Program-made: the position numbers and the translations under genes
Notes under the pieces: model-generated
What the model was told of the DNA's origin: nothing
The model's database searches: none
Seen by the model: the letters and a program-made list of their open reading frames with translations, nothing else
DNA from: Auanema rhodensis
Taxonomy: Eukaryota > Nematoda > Chromadorea > Rhabditida > Rhabditidae
Direction: 5' to 3'
Length of the DNA: 64,000 bases
Assembly (NCBI GenBank): GCA_964057225.1
Contig: OZ059895.1
Span: forward strand, 22,826,688-22,890,687
Part shown: in pieces, positions 26,026 to 38,361 of the stretch
How the letters are laid out: the number at the start of each line of letters is the position of its first letter
Position numbering within the stretch: position 1 is the first letter of the stretch

Positions 26026-27078
26026 CATACACTAATGCATCATTTTTCAAACGATCATAACTAATTTTTGTATTAAGCGTTTCTCCATGTAGTATAGTGC
26101 ATTCGATGCGGATTTTTAAGCTGCGTCGATCTGTGTTATCAGATTTGCGCTAGCTTAAAAATGCACCGAGATATCAACTGATATAAGTTCACACTTATAT
26201 CCTCGATTTTCACCCTGAAGAATTAATTTTTTCGTTGAATAACAATGTCCATCGTCTTTGCCTTAAAAAAAGAAATCTAAAAACATCTACTTCTTGCTAA
26301 ATTATTTTGAAATTTTTCGAAAAAATTTTTGTCAAAATGTTTTTGGAAGCAATGTTGAGTGTACATGGAAACTCAACATACACTAATGCATCATTTTTCA
26401 AACGATCATAACTAATTTTTGTATTAAGCGTTTCTCAATGTAGTATAGTGCATTCGATGCGGATTTTTAAGCTGCGTCGATCTGTGTTATCAGATTTGCG
26501 CTAGCTTAAAAATGCACCGAGATATCAACTGATATATGTTCACACTTATATCCTCGATTTTCACCCTGAAGAATTAATTTTTTCGTTGAATAACAATGTC
26601 CATCGTCTTTGCCTTGAAAAAAGGAATCTAAAAACATCTACTTTTTGCTAAATTATTTTGAAATTTTTCGAAAAAATTTTTGTCAAAATGTTTTTGGAAG
26701 CAATGTTGAGTGTACATGGAAACTCAACATACACTAATGCATCATTTTTCAAACGATCATAACTAATTTTTGTATTAAGCGTTTCTCCATGTAGTATAGT
26801 GCATTCGATGCGGATTTTTAAGCTGCGTCGATCTGTGTTATCAGATTTGCGCTAGCTTAAAAATGCACCGAGATATCAACTGATATATGTTCACACTTAT
26901 ATCCTCGATTTTCACCCTGAAGAATTAATTTTTTCGTTGAATAACAATGTCCATCGTCTTTGCCTTGAAAAAAGGAATCTAAAAACATCTACTTTTTGCT
27001 AAATTATTTTGAAATTTTTCGAAAAAATTTTTGTCAAAATGTTTTTGGAAGCAATGTTGAGTGTACATGGAAACTCAA
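26026..27078 (+). repeat. I B J triplet, copy 2 of a tandem pair
   Basis: 1053 bp, the direct repeat of 24973-26025. It is followed by a doubled Q (27079-27780), another sign of recent local duplication at this spot. Confidence 0.8.
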
Positions 27079-29535
27079 CATACACTAATGCATCATTTTT
27101 CAAACGATCATAACTAATTTTTGTATTAAGCGTTTCTCCATGTAGTATAGTGCATTCGATGCGGATTTTTAAGCTGCGTCGATCTGTGTTATCAGATTTG
27201 CGCTAGCTTAAAAATGCACCGAGATATCAACTGATATAAGTTCACACTTATATCCTCGATTTTCACCCTGAAGAATTAATTTTTTCGTTGAATAACATTG
27301 TCCATCGTCTTTGCCTTGAAAAAAGAAATCTAAAAACATCTACTTTTTGCTAAATTATTTTGAAATTTTTCGAAAAAATTTTTGTCAAAATGTTTTTGGA
27401 AGCAATGTTGAGTGTACATGGAAACTCAACATACACTAATGCATCATTTTTCAAACGATCATAACTAATTTTTGTATTAAGCGTTTCTCCATGTAGTATA
27501 GTGCATTCGATGCGGATTTTTAAGCTGCGTCGATCTGTGTTATCAGATTTGCGCTAGCTTAAAAATGCACCGAGATATCAACTGATATAAGTTCACACTT
27601 ATATCCTCGATTTTCACCCTGAAGAATTAATTTTTTCGTTGAATAACATTGTCCATCGTCTTTGCCTTGAAAAAAGAAATCTAAAAACATCTACTTTTTG
27701 CTAAATTATTTTGAAATTTTTCGAAAAAATTTTTGTCAAAATGTTTTTGGAAGCAATGTTGAGTGTACATGGAAACTCAACATACACTAATGCATCATTT
27801 TTCAAACGATCATAACTAATTTTTGTATTAAGCGTTTCTCCATGTAGTATAGTGCATTCGATGCGGATTTTTAAGCTGCGTCGATCTGTGTTATCAGATT
27901 TGCGCTAGCTTAAAAATGCACCGAGATATCAACTGATATAAGTTCACACTTATATCCTCGATTTTCACCCTGAAGAATTAATTTTTTCGTTGAATAACAT
28001 TGTCCATCGTCTTTGCCTTGAAAAAAGGAATCTAAAAACATCTACTTTTTGCTAAATTATTTTGAAATTTTTCGAAAAAATTTTTGTCAAAATGTTTTTG
28101 GAAGCAATGTTGAGTGTACATGGAAACTCAACATACACTAAGGCATCATTTTTCAAACGATCATAACTAATTTTTGTATTAAGCGTTTCTCAATGTAGTA
28201 TAGTGCATTCGATGCAGATTTTTAAGCTGCGTCGATCTGTGTTATCAGATTTGCGCTAGCTTAAAAATGCACCGAGATATCAACTGATATAAGTTCACAC
28301 TTATATCCTCGATTTTCACCCTGAAGAATCAATTTTTTCGTTGAATAACATTGTCCATCGTCTTTGCCTTGAAAAAAGGAATCTAAAAACATCTACTTTT
28401 TGCTAAATTATTTTGAAATTTTTCGAAAAAATTTTTGTCAAAATGTTTTTGGAAGCAATGTTGAGTGTACATGGAAACTCAACATACACTAATGCATCAT
28501 TTTTCAAACGATCATAACTAATTTTTGTATTAAGCGTTTCTCCATGTAGTATAGTGCATTCGATGCGGATTTTTAAGCTGCGTCGATCTGTGTTATCAGA
28601 TTTGCGCTAGCTTAAAAATGCACCGAGATATCAACTGATATAAGTTCACACTTATATCCTCGATTTTCACCCTGAAGAATTAATTTTTTCGTTGAATAAC
28701 ATTGTCCATCGTCTTTGCCTTGAAAAAAGGAATCTAAAAACATCTACTTTTTGCTAAATTATTTTGAAATTTTTCGAAAAAATTTTTGTCAAAATGTTTT
28801 TGGAAGCAATGTTGAGTGTACATGGAAACTCAACATACACTAATGCATCATTTTTCAAACGATCATAACTAATTTTTGTATTAAGCGTTTCTCAATGTAG
28901 TATAGTGCATTCGATGCAGATTTTTAAGCTGCGTCGATCTGTGTTATCAGATTTGCGCTAGCTTAAAAATGCACCGAGATATCAACTGATATAAGTTCAC
29001 ACTTATATCCTCGATTTTCACCCTGAAGAATTAATTTTTTCGTTGAATAACATTGTCCATCGTCTTTGCCTTGAAAAAAGGAATCTAAAAACATCTACTT
29101 TTTGCTAAATTATTTTGAAATTTTTCGAAAAAATTTTTGTCAAAATGTTTTTGGAAGCAATGTTGAGTGTACATGGAAACTCAACATACACTAATGCATC
29201 ATTTTTCAAACGATCATAACTAATTTTTGTATTAAGCGTTTCTCCATGTAGTATAGTGCATTCGATGCGGATTTTTAAGCTGCGTCGATCTGTGTTATCA
29301 GATTTGCGCTAGCTTAAAAATGCACCGAGATATCAACTGATATAAGTTCACACTTATATCCTCGATTTTCACCCTGAAGAATTAATTTTTTCGTTGAATA
29401 ACAATGTCCATCGTCTTTGCCTTGAAAAAAGAAATCTAAAAACATCTACTTTTTGCTAAATTATTTTGAAATTTTTCGAAAAAATTTTTGTCAAAATGTT
29501 TTTGGAAGCAATGTTGAGTGTACATGGAAACTCAA

Positions 29536-29886
29536 CATACACTAATGCATCATTTTTCAAACGATCATAACTAATTTTTATATTAAGCGTTTCTCAATGT
29601 AGTATAGTGCATTCGATGCGGATTTTTAAGCTGCGTCGATCTGTGTTATCAGATTTGCGCTAGCTTAAAAATGCACCGAGATATCAACTGATATAAGTTC
29701 ACACTTAGATCCTCGATTTTCACCCTGAAGAATTAATTTTTTTGTTGAATAACAATGTCCATCGTCTTTGCCTTGAAAAAACAAATCTAAAAACAACTAC
29801 TTTTCGCTAAATTATTTTGAAATTTTTCGAAAAAATTTTTGTCAAAATGTTTTTGGAAGCAATGTTGAGTGTACATGGAAACTCAA
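29536..29886 (+). repeat. Divergent monomer K, copy 3
   Basis: It has all K markers including 45A ('tttttatatt'). Part of the W H K S run at the end of block 4. Confidence 0.88.
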
Positions 29887-30137
29887 CATACACTAATGCA
29901 TCATTTTTCAAACGATCATAACTAATTTTTGTATTAAGCGTTTCTCAATGTAGTATAGTGCATTCGATGCGGATTTTTAAGCTGCGTCGATCTGTTTTAT
30001 CAGATTTGCGCTAGCTTAAAAATGCACCGAGATATCAACTGATATAAGTTCCCACTTATATCCTCGATTTTCACCCTGAAGAATTATTTTTGTCAAAATG
30101 TTTTTGGAAGCAATGTTGAGTGTACATGGAAACTCAA
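29887..30137 (+). repeat. Short monomer S, copy 4
   Basis: Same 251-bp form, junction at 30085/30086. It is preceded by K and followed by an R with 67C, as in copies 5 and 6. Confidence 0.95.
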
Positions 30138-31541
30138 CATACACTAATGCATCATTTTTCAAACGATCATAACTAATTTTTGTATTAAGCGTTTCTCCAT
30201 GTACTATAGTGCATTCGATGCGGATTTTTAAGCTGCGTCGATCTGTGTTATCAGATTTGCGCTAGCTTAAAAATGCACCGAGATATCAACTGATATAAGT
30301 TCACACTTATATCCTCGATTTTCACCCTGAAGAATTAATTTTTTCGTTGAATAACATTGTCCATCGTCTTTGCCTTGAAAAAAGGAATCTAAAAACATCT
30401 ACTTTTTGCTAAATTATTTTGAAATTTTTCGAAAAAATTTTTGTCAAAATGTTTTTGGAAGCAATGTTGAGTGTACATGGAAACTCAACATACACTAATG
30501 CATCATTTTTCAAACGATCATAACTAATTTTTGTATTAAGCGTTTCTCAATGTAGTATAGTGCATTCGATGCGGATTTTTAAGCTGCGTCGATCTGTGTT
30601 ATCAGATTTGCGCTAGCTTAAAAATGCACCGAGATATCAACTGATATATGTTCACACTTATATCCTCGATTTTCACCCTGAAGAATTAATTTTTTCGTTG
30701 AATAACAATGTCCATCGTCTTTGCCTTGAAAAAAGGAATCTAAAAACATCTACTTTTTGCTAAATTATTTTGAAATTTTTCGAAAAAATTTTTGTCAAAA
30801 TGTTTTTGGAAGCAATGTTGAGTGTACATGGAAACTCAACATACACTAATGCATCATTTTTCAAACGATCATAACTAATTTTTGTATTAAGCGTTTCTCA
30901 ATGTAGTATAGTGCATTCGATGCAGATTTTTAAGCTGCGTCGATCTGTGTTATCAGATTTGCGCTAGCTTAAAAATGCACCGAGATATCAACTGATATAA
31001 GTTCACACTTATATCCTCGATTTTCACCCTGAAGAATTAATTTTTTCGTTGAATAACATTGTCCATCGTCTTTGCCTTGAAAAAAGGAATCTAAAAACAT
31101 CTACTTTTTGCTAAATTATTTTGAAATTTTTCGAAAAAATTTTTGTCAAAATGTTTTTGGAAGCAATGTTGAGTGTACATGGAAACTCAACATACACTAA
31201 TGCATCATTTTTCAAACGATCATAACTAATTTTTGTATTAAGCGTTTCTCCATGTAGTATAGTGCATTCGATGCGGATTTTTAAGCTGCGTCGATCTGTG
31301 TTATCAGATTTGCGCTAGCTTAAAAATGCACCGAGATATCAACTGATATAAGTTCACACTTATATCCTCGATTTTCACCCTGAAGAATTAATTTTTTCGT
31401 TGAATAACAATGTCCATCGTCTTTGCCTTGAAAAAAGAAATCTAAAAACATCTACTTTTTGCTAAATTATTTTGAAATTTTTCGAAAAAATTTTTGTCAA
31501 AATGTTTTTGGAAGCAATGTTGAGTGTACATGGAAACTCAA

Positions 31542-31892
31542 CATACACTAATGCATCATTTTTCAAACGATCATAACTAATTTTTATATTAAGCGTTTCT
31601 CAATGTAGTATAGTGCATTCGATGCGGATTTTTAAGCTGCGTCGATCTGTGTTATCAGATTTGCGCTAGCTTAAAAATGCACCGAGATATCAACTGATAT
31701 AAGTTCACACTTAGATCCTCGATTTTCACCCTGAAGAATTAATTTTTTTGTTGAATAACAATGTCCATCGTCTTTGCCTTGAAAAAACAAATCTAAAAAC
31801 AACTACTTTTCGCTAAATTATTTTGAAATTTTTCGAAAAAATTTTTGTCAAAATGTTTTTGGAAGCAATGTTGAGTGTACATGGAAACTCAA
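31542..31892 (+). repeat. Divergent monomer K, copy 4
   Basis: It has all K markers; part of the second W H K S R B copy. Confidence 0.88.
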
Positions 31893-32143
31893 CATACACT
31901 AATGCATCATTTTTCAAACGATCATAACTAATTTTTGTATTAAGCGTTTCTCAATGTAGTATAGTGCATTCGATGCGGATTTTTAAGCTGCGTCGATCTG
32001 TTTTATCAGATTTGCGCTAGCTTAAAAATGCACCGAGATATCAACTGATATAAGTTCCCACTTATATCCTCGATTTTCACCCTGAAGAATTATTTTTGTC
32101 AAAATGTTTTTGGAAGCAATGTTGAGTGTACATGGAAACTCAA
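31893..32143 (+). repeat. Short monomer S, copy 5
   Basis: Same 251-bp form, junction at 32091/32092, in the W H K S R B segment. Confidence 0.95.
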
Positions 32144-34951
32144 CATACACTAATGCATCATTTTTCAAACGATCATAACTAATTTTTGTATTAAGCGTTT
32201 CTCCATGTACTATAGTGCATTCGATGCGGATTTTTAAGCTGCGTCGATCTGTGTTATCAGATTTGCGCTAGCTTAAAAATGCACCGAGATATCAACTGAT
32301 ATAAGTTCACACTTATATCCTCGATTTTCACCCTGAAGAATTAATTTTTTCGTTGAATAACATTGTCCATCGTCTTTGCCTTGAAAAAAGGAATCTAAAA
32401 ACATCTACTTTTTGCTAAATTATTTTGAAATTTTTCGAAAAAATTTTTGTCAAAATGTTTTTGGAAGCAATGTTGAGTGTACATGGAAACTCAACATACA
32501 CTAATGCATCATTTTTCAAACGATCATAACTAATTTTTGTATTAAGCGTTTCTCAATGTAGTATAGTGCATTCGATGCGGATTTTTAAGCTGCGTCGATC
32601 TGTGTTATCAGATTTGCGCTAGCTTAAAAATGCACCGAGATATCAACTGATATATGTTCACACTTATATCCTCGATTTTCACCCTGAAGAATTAATTTTT
32701 TCGTTGAATAACAATGTCCATCGTCTTTGCCTTGAAAAAAGGAATCTAAAAACATCTACTTTTTGCTAAATTATTTTGAAATTTTTCGAAAAAATTTTTG
32801 TCAAAATGTTTTTGGAAGCAATGTTGAGTGTACATGGAAACTCAACATACACTAATGCATCATTTTTCAAACGATCATAACTAATTTTTGTATTAAGCGT
32901 TTCTCCATGTAGTATAGTGCATTCGATGCGGATTTTTAAGCTGCGTCGATCTGTGTTATCAGATTTGCGCTAGCTTAAAAATGCACCGAGATATCAACTG
33001 ATATAAGTTCACACTTATATCCTCGATTTTCACCCTGAAGAATTAATTTTTTCGTTGAATAACATTGTCCATCGTCTTTGCCTTGAAAAAAGAAATCTAA
33101 AAACATCTACTTTTTGCTAAATTATTTTGAAATTTTTCGAAAAAATTTTTGTCAAAATGTTTTTGGAAGCAATGTTGAGTGTACATGGAAACTCAACATA
33201 CACTAATGCATCATTTTTCAAACGATCATAACTAATTTTTGTATTAAGCGTTTCTCCATGTAGTATAGTGCATTCGATGCGGATTTTTAAGCTGCGTCGA
33301 TCTGTGTTATCAGATTTGCGCTAGCTTAAAAATGCACCGAGATATCAACTGATATAAGTTCACACTTATATCCTCGATTTTCACCCTGAAGAATTAATTT
33401 TTTCGTTGAATAACATTGTCCATCGTCTTTGCCTTGAAAAAAGGAATCTAAAAACATCTACTTTTTGCTAAATTATTTTGAAATTTTTCGAAAAAATTTT
33501 TGTCAAAATGTTTTTGGAAGCAATGTTGAGTGTACATGGAAACTCAACATACACTAAGGCATCATTTTTCAAACGATCATAACTAATTTTTGTATTAAGC
33601 GTTTCTCAATGTAGTATAGTGCATTCGATGCAGATTTTTAAGCTGCGTCGATCTGTGTTATCAGATTTGCGCTAGCTTAAAAATGCACCGAGATATCAAC
33701 TGATATAAGTTCACACTTATATCCTCGATTTTCACCCTGAAGAATCAATTTTTTCGTTGAATAACATTGTCCATCGTCTTTGCCTTGAAAAAAGGAATCT
33801 AAAAACATCTACTTTTTGCTAAATTATTTTGAAATTTTTCGAAAAAATTTTTGTCAAAATGTTTTTGGAAGCAATGTTGAGTGTACATGGAAACTCAACA
33901 TACACTAATGCATCATTTTTCAAACGATCATAACTAATTTTTGTATTAAGCGTTTCTCCATGTAGTATAGTGCATTCGATGCGGATTTTTAAGCTGCGTC
34001 GATCTGTGTTATCAGATTTGCGCTAGCTTAAAAATGCACCGAGATATCAACTGATATAAGTTCACACTTATATCCTCGATTTTCACCCTGAAGAATTAAT
34101 TTTTTCGTTGAATAACATTGTCCATCGTCTTTGCCTTGAAAAAAGGAATCTAAAAACATCTACTTTTTGCTAAATTATTTTGAAATTTTTCGAAAAAATT
34201 TTTGTCAAAATGTTTTTGGAAGCAATGTTGAGTGTACATGGAAACTCAACATACACTAATGCATCATTTTTCAAACGATCATAACTAATTTTTGTATTAA
34301 GCGTTTCTCAATGTAGTATAGTGCATTCGATGCAGATTTTTAAGCTGCGTCGATCTGTGTTATCAGATTTGCGCTAGCTTAAAAATGCACCGAGATATCA
34401 ACTGATATAAGTTCACACTTATATCCTCGATTTTCACCCTGAAGAATTAATTTTTTCGTTGAATAACATTGTCCATCGTCTTTGCCTTGAAAAAAGGAAT
34501 CTAAAAACATCTACTTTTTGCTAAATTATTTTGAAATTTTTCGAAAAAATTTTTGTCAAAATGTTTTTGGAAGCAATGTTGAGTGTACATGGAAACTCAA
34601 CATACACTAATGCATCATTTTTCAAACGATCATAACTAATTTTTGTATTAAGCGTTTCTCCATGTAGTATAGTGCATTCGATGCGGATTTTTAAGCTGCG
34701 TCGATCTGTGTTATCAGATTTGCGCTAGCTTAAAAATGCACCGAGATATCAACTGATATAAGTTCACACTTATATCCTCGATTTTCACCCTGAAGAATTA
34801 ATTTTTTCGTTGAATAACAATGTCCATCGTCTTTGCCTTGAAAAAAGAAATCTAAAAACATCTACTTTTTGCTAAATTATTTTGAAATTTTTCGAAAAAA
34901 TTTTTGTCAAAATGTTTTTGGAAGCAATGTTGAGTGTACATGGAAACTCAA

Positions 34952-35302
34952 CATACACTAATGCATCATTTTTCAAACGATCATAACTAATTTTTATATT
35001 AAGCGTTTCTCAATGTAGTATAGTGCATTCGATGCGGATTTTTAAGCTGCGTCGATCTGTGTTATCAGATTTGCGCTAGCTTAAAAATGCACCGAGATAT
35101 CAACTGATATAAGTTCACACTTAGATCCTCGATTTTCACCCTGAAGAATTAATTTTTTTGTTGAATAACAATGTCCATCGTCTTTGCCTTGAAAAAACAA
35201 ATCTAAAAACAACTACTTTTCGCTAAATTATTTTGAAATTTTTCGAAAAAATTTTTGTCAAAATGTTTTTGGAAGCAATGTTGAGTGTACATGGAAACTC
35301 AA
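34952..35302 (+). repeat. Divergent monomer K, copy 5
   Basis: It has all K markers; last K in the window, directly before the last S. Confidence 0.88.
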
Positions 35303-35553
35303 CATACACTAATGCATCATTTTTCAAACGATCATAACTAATTTTTGTATTAAGCGTTTCTCAATGTAGTATAGTGCATTCGATGCGGATTTTTAAGCTG
35401 CGTCGATCTGTTTTATCAGATTTGCGCTAGCTTAAAAATGCACCGAGATATCAACTGATATAAGTTCCCACTTATATCCTCGATTTTCACCCTGAAGAAT
35501 TATTTTTGTCAAAATGTTTTTGGAAGCAATGTTGAGTGTACATGGAAACTCAA
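35303..35553 (+). repeat. Short monomer S, copy 6 (last in window)
   Basis: Same 251-bp form, junction at 35501/35502. No short monomer occurs in the 28.4 kb that follow. Confidence 0.95.
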
Positions 35554-36255
35554 CATACACTAATGCATCATTTTTCAAACGATCATAACTAATTTTTGTA
35601 TTAAGCGTTTCTCCATGTACTATAGTGCATTCGATGCGGATTTTTAAGCTGCGTCGATCTGTGTTATCAGATTTGCGCTAGCTTAAAAATGCACCGAGAT
35701 ATCAACTGATATAAGTTCACACTTATATCCTCGATTTTCACCCTGAAGAATTAATTTTTTCGTTGAATAACATTGTCCATCGTCTTTGCCTTGAAAAAAG
35801 GAATCTAAAAACATCTACTTTTTGCTAAATTATTTTGAAATTTTTCGAAAAAATTTTTGTCAAAATGTTTTTGGAAGCAATGTTGAGTGTACATGGAAAC
35901 TCAACATACACTAATGCATCATTTTTCAAACGATCATAACTAATTTTTGTATTAAGCGTTTCTCAATGTAGTATAGTGCATTCGATGCGGATTTTTAAGC
36001 TGCGTCGATCTGTGTTATCAGATTTGCGCTAGCTTAAAAATGCACCGAGATATCAACTGATATATGTTCACACTTATATCCTCGATTTTCACCCTGAAGA
36101 ATTAATTTTTTCGTTGAATAACAATGTCCATCGTCTTTGCCTTGAAAAAAGGAATCTAAAAACATCTACTTTTTGCTAAATTATTTTGAAATTTTTCGAA
36201 AAAATTTTTGTCAAAATGTTTTTGGAAGCAATGTTGAGTGTACATGGAAACTCAA

Positions 36256-37659
36256 CATACACTAATGCATCATTTTTCAAACGATCATAACTAATTTTTG
36301 TATTAAGCGTTTCTCCATGTAGTATAGTGCATTCGATGCGGATTTTTAAGCTGCGTCGATCTGTGTTATCAGATTTGCGCTAGCTTAAAAATGCACCGAG
36401 ATATCAACTGATATAAGTTCACACTTATATCCTCGATTTTCACCCTGAAGAATTAATTTTTTCGTTGAATAACATTGTCCATCGTCTTTGCCTTGAAAAA
36501 AGAAATCTAAAAACATCTACTTTTTGCTAAATTATTTTGAAATTTTTCGAAAAAATTTTTGTCAAAATGTTTTTGGAAGCAATGTTGAGTGTACATGGAA
36601 ACTCAACATACACTAATGCATCATTTTTCAAACGATCATAACTAATTTTTGTATTAAGCGTTTCTCCATGTAGTATAGTGCATTCGATGCGGATTTTTAA
36701 GCTGCGTCGATCTGTGTTATCAGATTTGCGCTAGCTTAAAAATGCACCGAGATATCAACTGATATAAGTTCACACTTATATCCTCGATTTTCACCCTGAA
36801 GAATTAATTTTTTCGTTGAATAACATTGTCCATCGTCTTTGCCTTGAAAAAAGGAATCTAAAAACATCTACTTTTTGCTAAATTATTTTGAAATTTTTCG
36901 AAAAAATTTTTGTCAAAATGTTTTTGGAAGCAATGTTGAGTGTACATGGAAACTCAACATACACTAAGGCATCATTTTTCAAACGATCATAACTAATTTT
37001 TGTATTAAGCGTTTCTCAATGTAGTATAGTGCATTCGATGCAGATTTTTAAGCTGCGTCGATCTGTGTTATCAGATTTGCGCTAGCTTAAAAATGCACCG
37101 AGATATCAACTGATATAAGTTCACACTTATATCCTCGATTTTCACCCTGAAGAATCAATTTTTTCGTTGAATAACATTGTCCATCGTCTTTGCCTTGAAA
37201 AAAGGAATCTAAAAACATCTACTTTTTGCTAAATTATTTTGAAATTTTTCGAAAAAATTTTTGTCAAAATGTTTTTGGAAGCAATGTTGAGTGTACATGG
37301 AAACTCAACATACACTAATGCATCATTTTTCAAACGATCATAACTAATTTTTGTATTAAGCGTTTCTCCATGTAGTATAGTGCATTCGATGCGGATTTTT
37401 AAGCTGCGTCGATCTGTGTTATCAGATTTGCGCTAGCTTAAAAATGCACCGAGATATCAACTGATATAAGTTCACACTTATATCCTCGATTTTCACCCTG
37501 AAGAATTAATTTTTTCGTTGAATAACATTGTCCATCGTCTTTGCCTTGAAAAAAGGAATCTAAAAACATCTACTTTTTGCTAAATTATTTTGAAATTTTT
37601 CGAAAAAATTTTTGTCAAAATGTTTTTGGAAGCAATGTTGAGTGTACATGGAAACTCAA
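36256..37659 (+). repeat. 3410-bp HOR unit, partial copy 4
   Basis: Monomers 106-109: Q R D R. The unit breaks off where W H K S would be expected, and L R N R D follows instead. This is the switch to domain 2. Confidence 0.75.
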
Positions 37660-38361
37660 CATACACTAATGCATCATTTTTCAAACGATCATAACTAATT
37701 TTTGTATTAAGCGTTTCTCAATGTAGTATAGTGCATTCGATGCGGATTTTTAAGCTGCGTCGATCTGTGTTATCAGATTTGCGCTAGCTTAAAAATGCAC
37801 CGAGATATCAACTGATATAAGTTCACACTTATATCCTCGATTTTCACCCTGAAGAATTAATTTTTTCGTTGAATAACATTGTCCATCGTCTTTGCCTTGA
37901 AAAAAGAAATCTAAAAACATCTACTTTTTGCTAAATTATTTTGAAATTTTTCGAAAAAATTTTTGTCAAAATGTTTTTGGAAGCAATGTTGAGTGTACAT
38001 GGAAACTCAACATACACTAATGCATCATTTTTCAAACGATCATAACTAATTTTTGTATTAAGCGTTTCTCCATGTAGTATAGTGCATTCGATGCGGATTT
38101 TTAAGCTGCGTCGATCTGTGTTATCAGATTTGCGCTAGCTTAAAAATGCACCGAGATATCAACTGATATAAGTTCACACTTATATCCTCGATTTTCACCC
38201 TGAAGAATTAATTTTTTCGTTGAATAACATTGTCCATCGTCTTTGCCTTGAAAAAAGGAATCTAAAAACATCTACTTTTTGCTAAATTATTTTGAAATTT
38301 TTCGAAAAAATTTTTGTCAAAATGTTTTTGGAAGCAATGTTGAGTGTACATGGAAACTCAA

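Larger units (their letters stand above)
19357..30137 (+). repeat. HOR block 4, 31 monomers (duplicate of block 1)
   Basis: Class order: R B Q R D R E R F W R R H W R E I B J I B J Q Q R D R W H K S, 10781 bp. It is the second copy of the long block at 1-11132. It contains two successive I B J triplets and a doubled Q. It ends in the W H K S run that is part of the amplified 3410-bp unit. Confidence 0.82.
27430..30839 (+). repeat. 3410-bp HOR unit, copy 1
   Basis: Monomers 80-89 in rotated phase: Q R D R W H K S R B. The R after S carries the marker 67C. The copy straddles the end of block 4 and the start of block 5, which shows that the amplified unit does not respect S as a boundary. Confidence 0.82.
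30138..32143 (+). repeat. HOR block 5, 6 monomers
   Basis: Class order: R B W H K S, 2006 bp. It equals the 10-monomer block that follows with Q R D R removed (four monomers, 1404 bp). The leading R carries 67C ('gtactata'), seen only here and in the R monomers at 32144 and 35554. Confidence 0.85.
30840..32845 (+). repeat. 3410-bp HOR unit, copy 2, lacking four monomers
   Basis: Monomers 90-95: W H K S R B, 2006 bp. The Q R D R part is missing; the R again carries 67C. The loss is an exact number of monomers (4x351), as expected from unequal exchange in register. Confidence 0.82.
32144..35553 (+). repeat. HOR block 6, 10 monomers
   Basis: Class order: R B Q R D R W H K S, 3410 bp (nine full units and one short). 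It starts with the 67C form of R. The same class order, in rotated form, runs at 27430-30839 and 32846-36255. Confidence 0.85.
32846..36255 (+). repeat. 3410-bp HOR unit, copy 3
   Basis: Monomers 96-105: Q R D R W H K S R B with 67C in the R after S. By eye this copy has the same class order and the same markers as copy 1; the two should be among the most similar long segments in domain 1. Confidence 0.82.
1..37659 (+). repeat. Domain 1: S-delimited HOR blocks
   Basis: Monomers 1-109. This part contains all copies of classes S, P, K, B, Q, I, J and X in the window. Its blocks end in the 251-bp S monomer, and the monomer after S is always R followed by B. Successive S monomers are 6569, 1655, 10781, 2006 and 3410 bp apart, so block length varies widely while block ends stay constant. 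The last three S monomers, with flanks, belong to one recently amplified 3410-bp unit. The right-hand limit is placed after the last 'R B Q R D R' run, where class L first appears in the pattern typical of domain 2. Confidence 0.8.
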
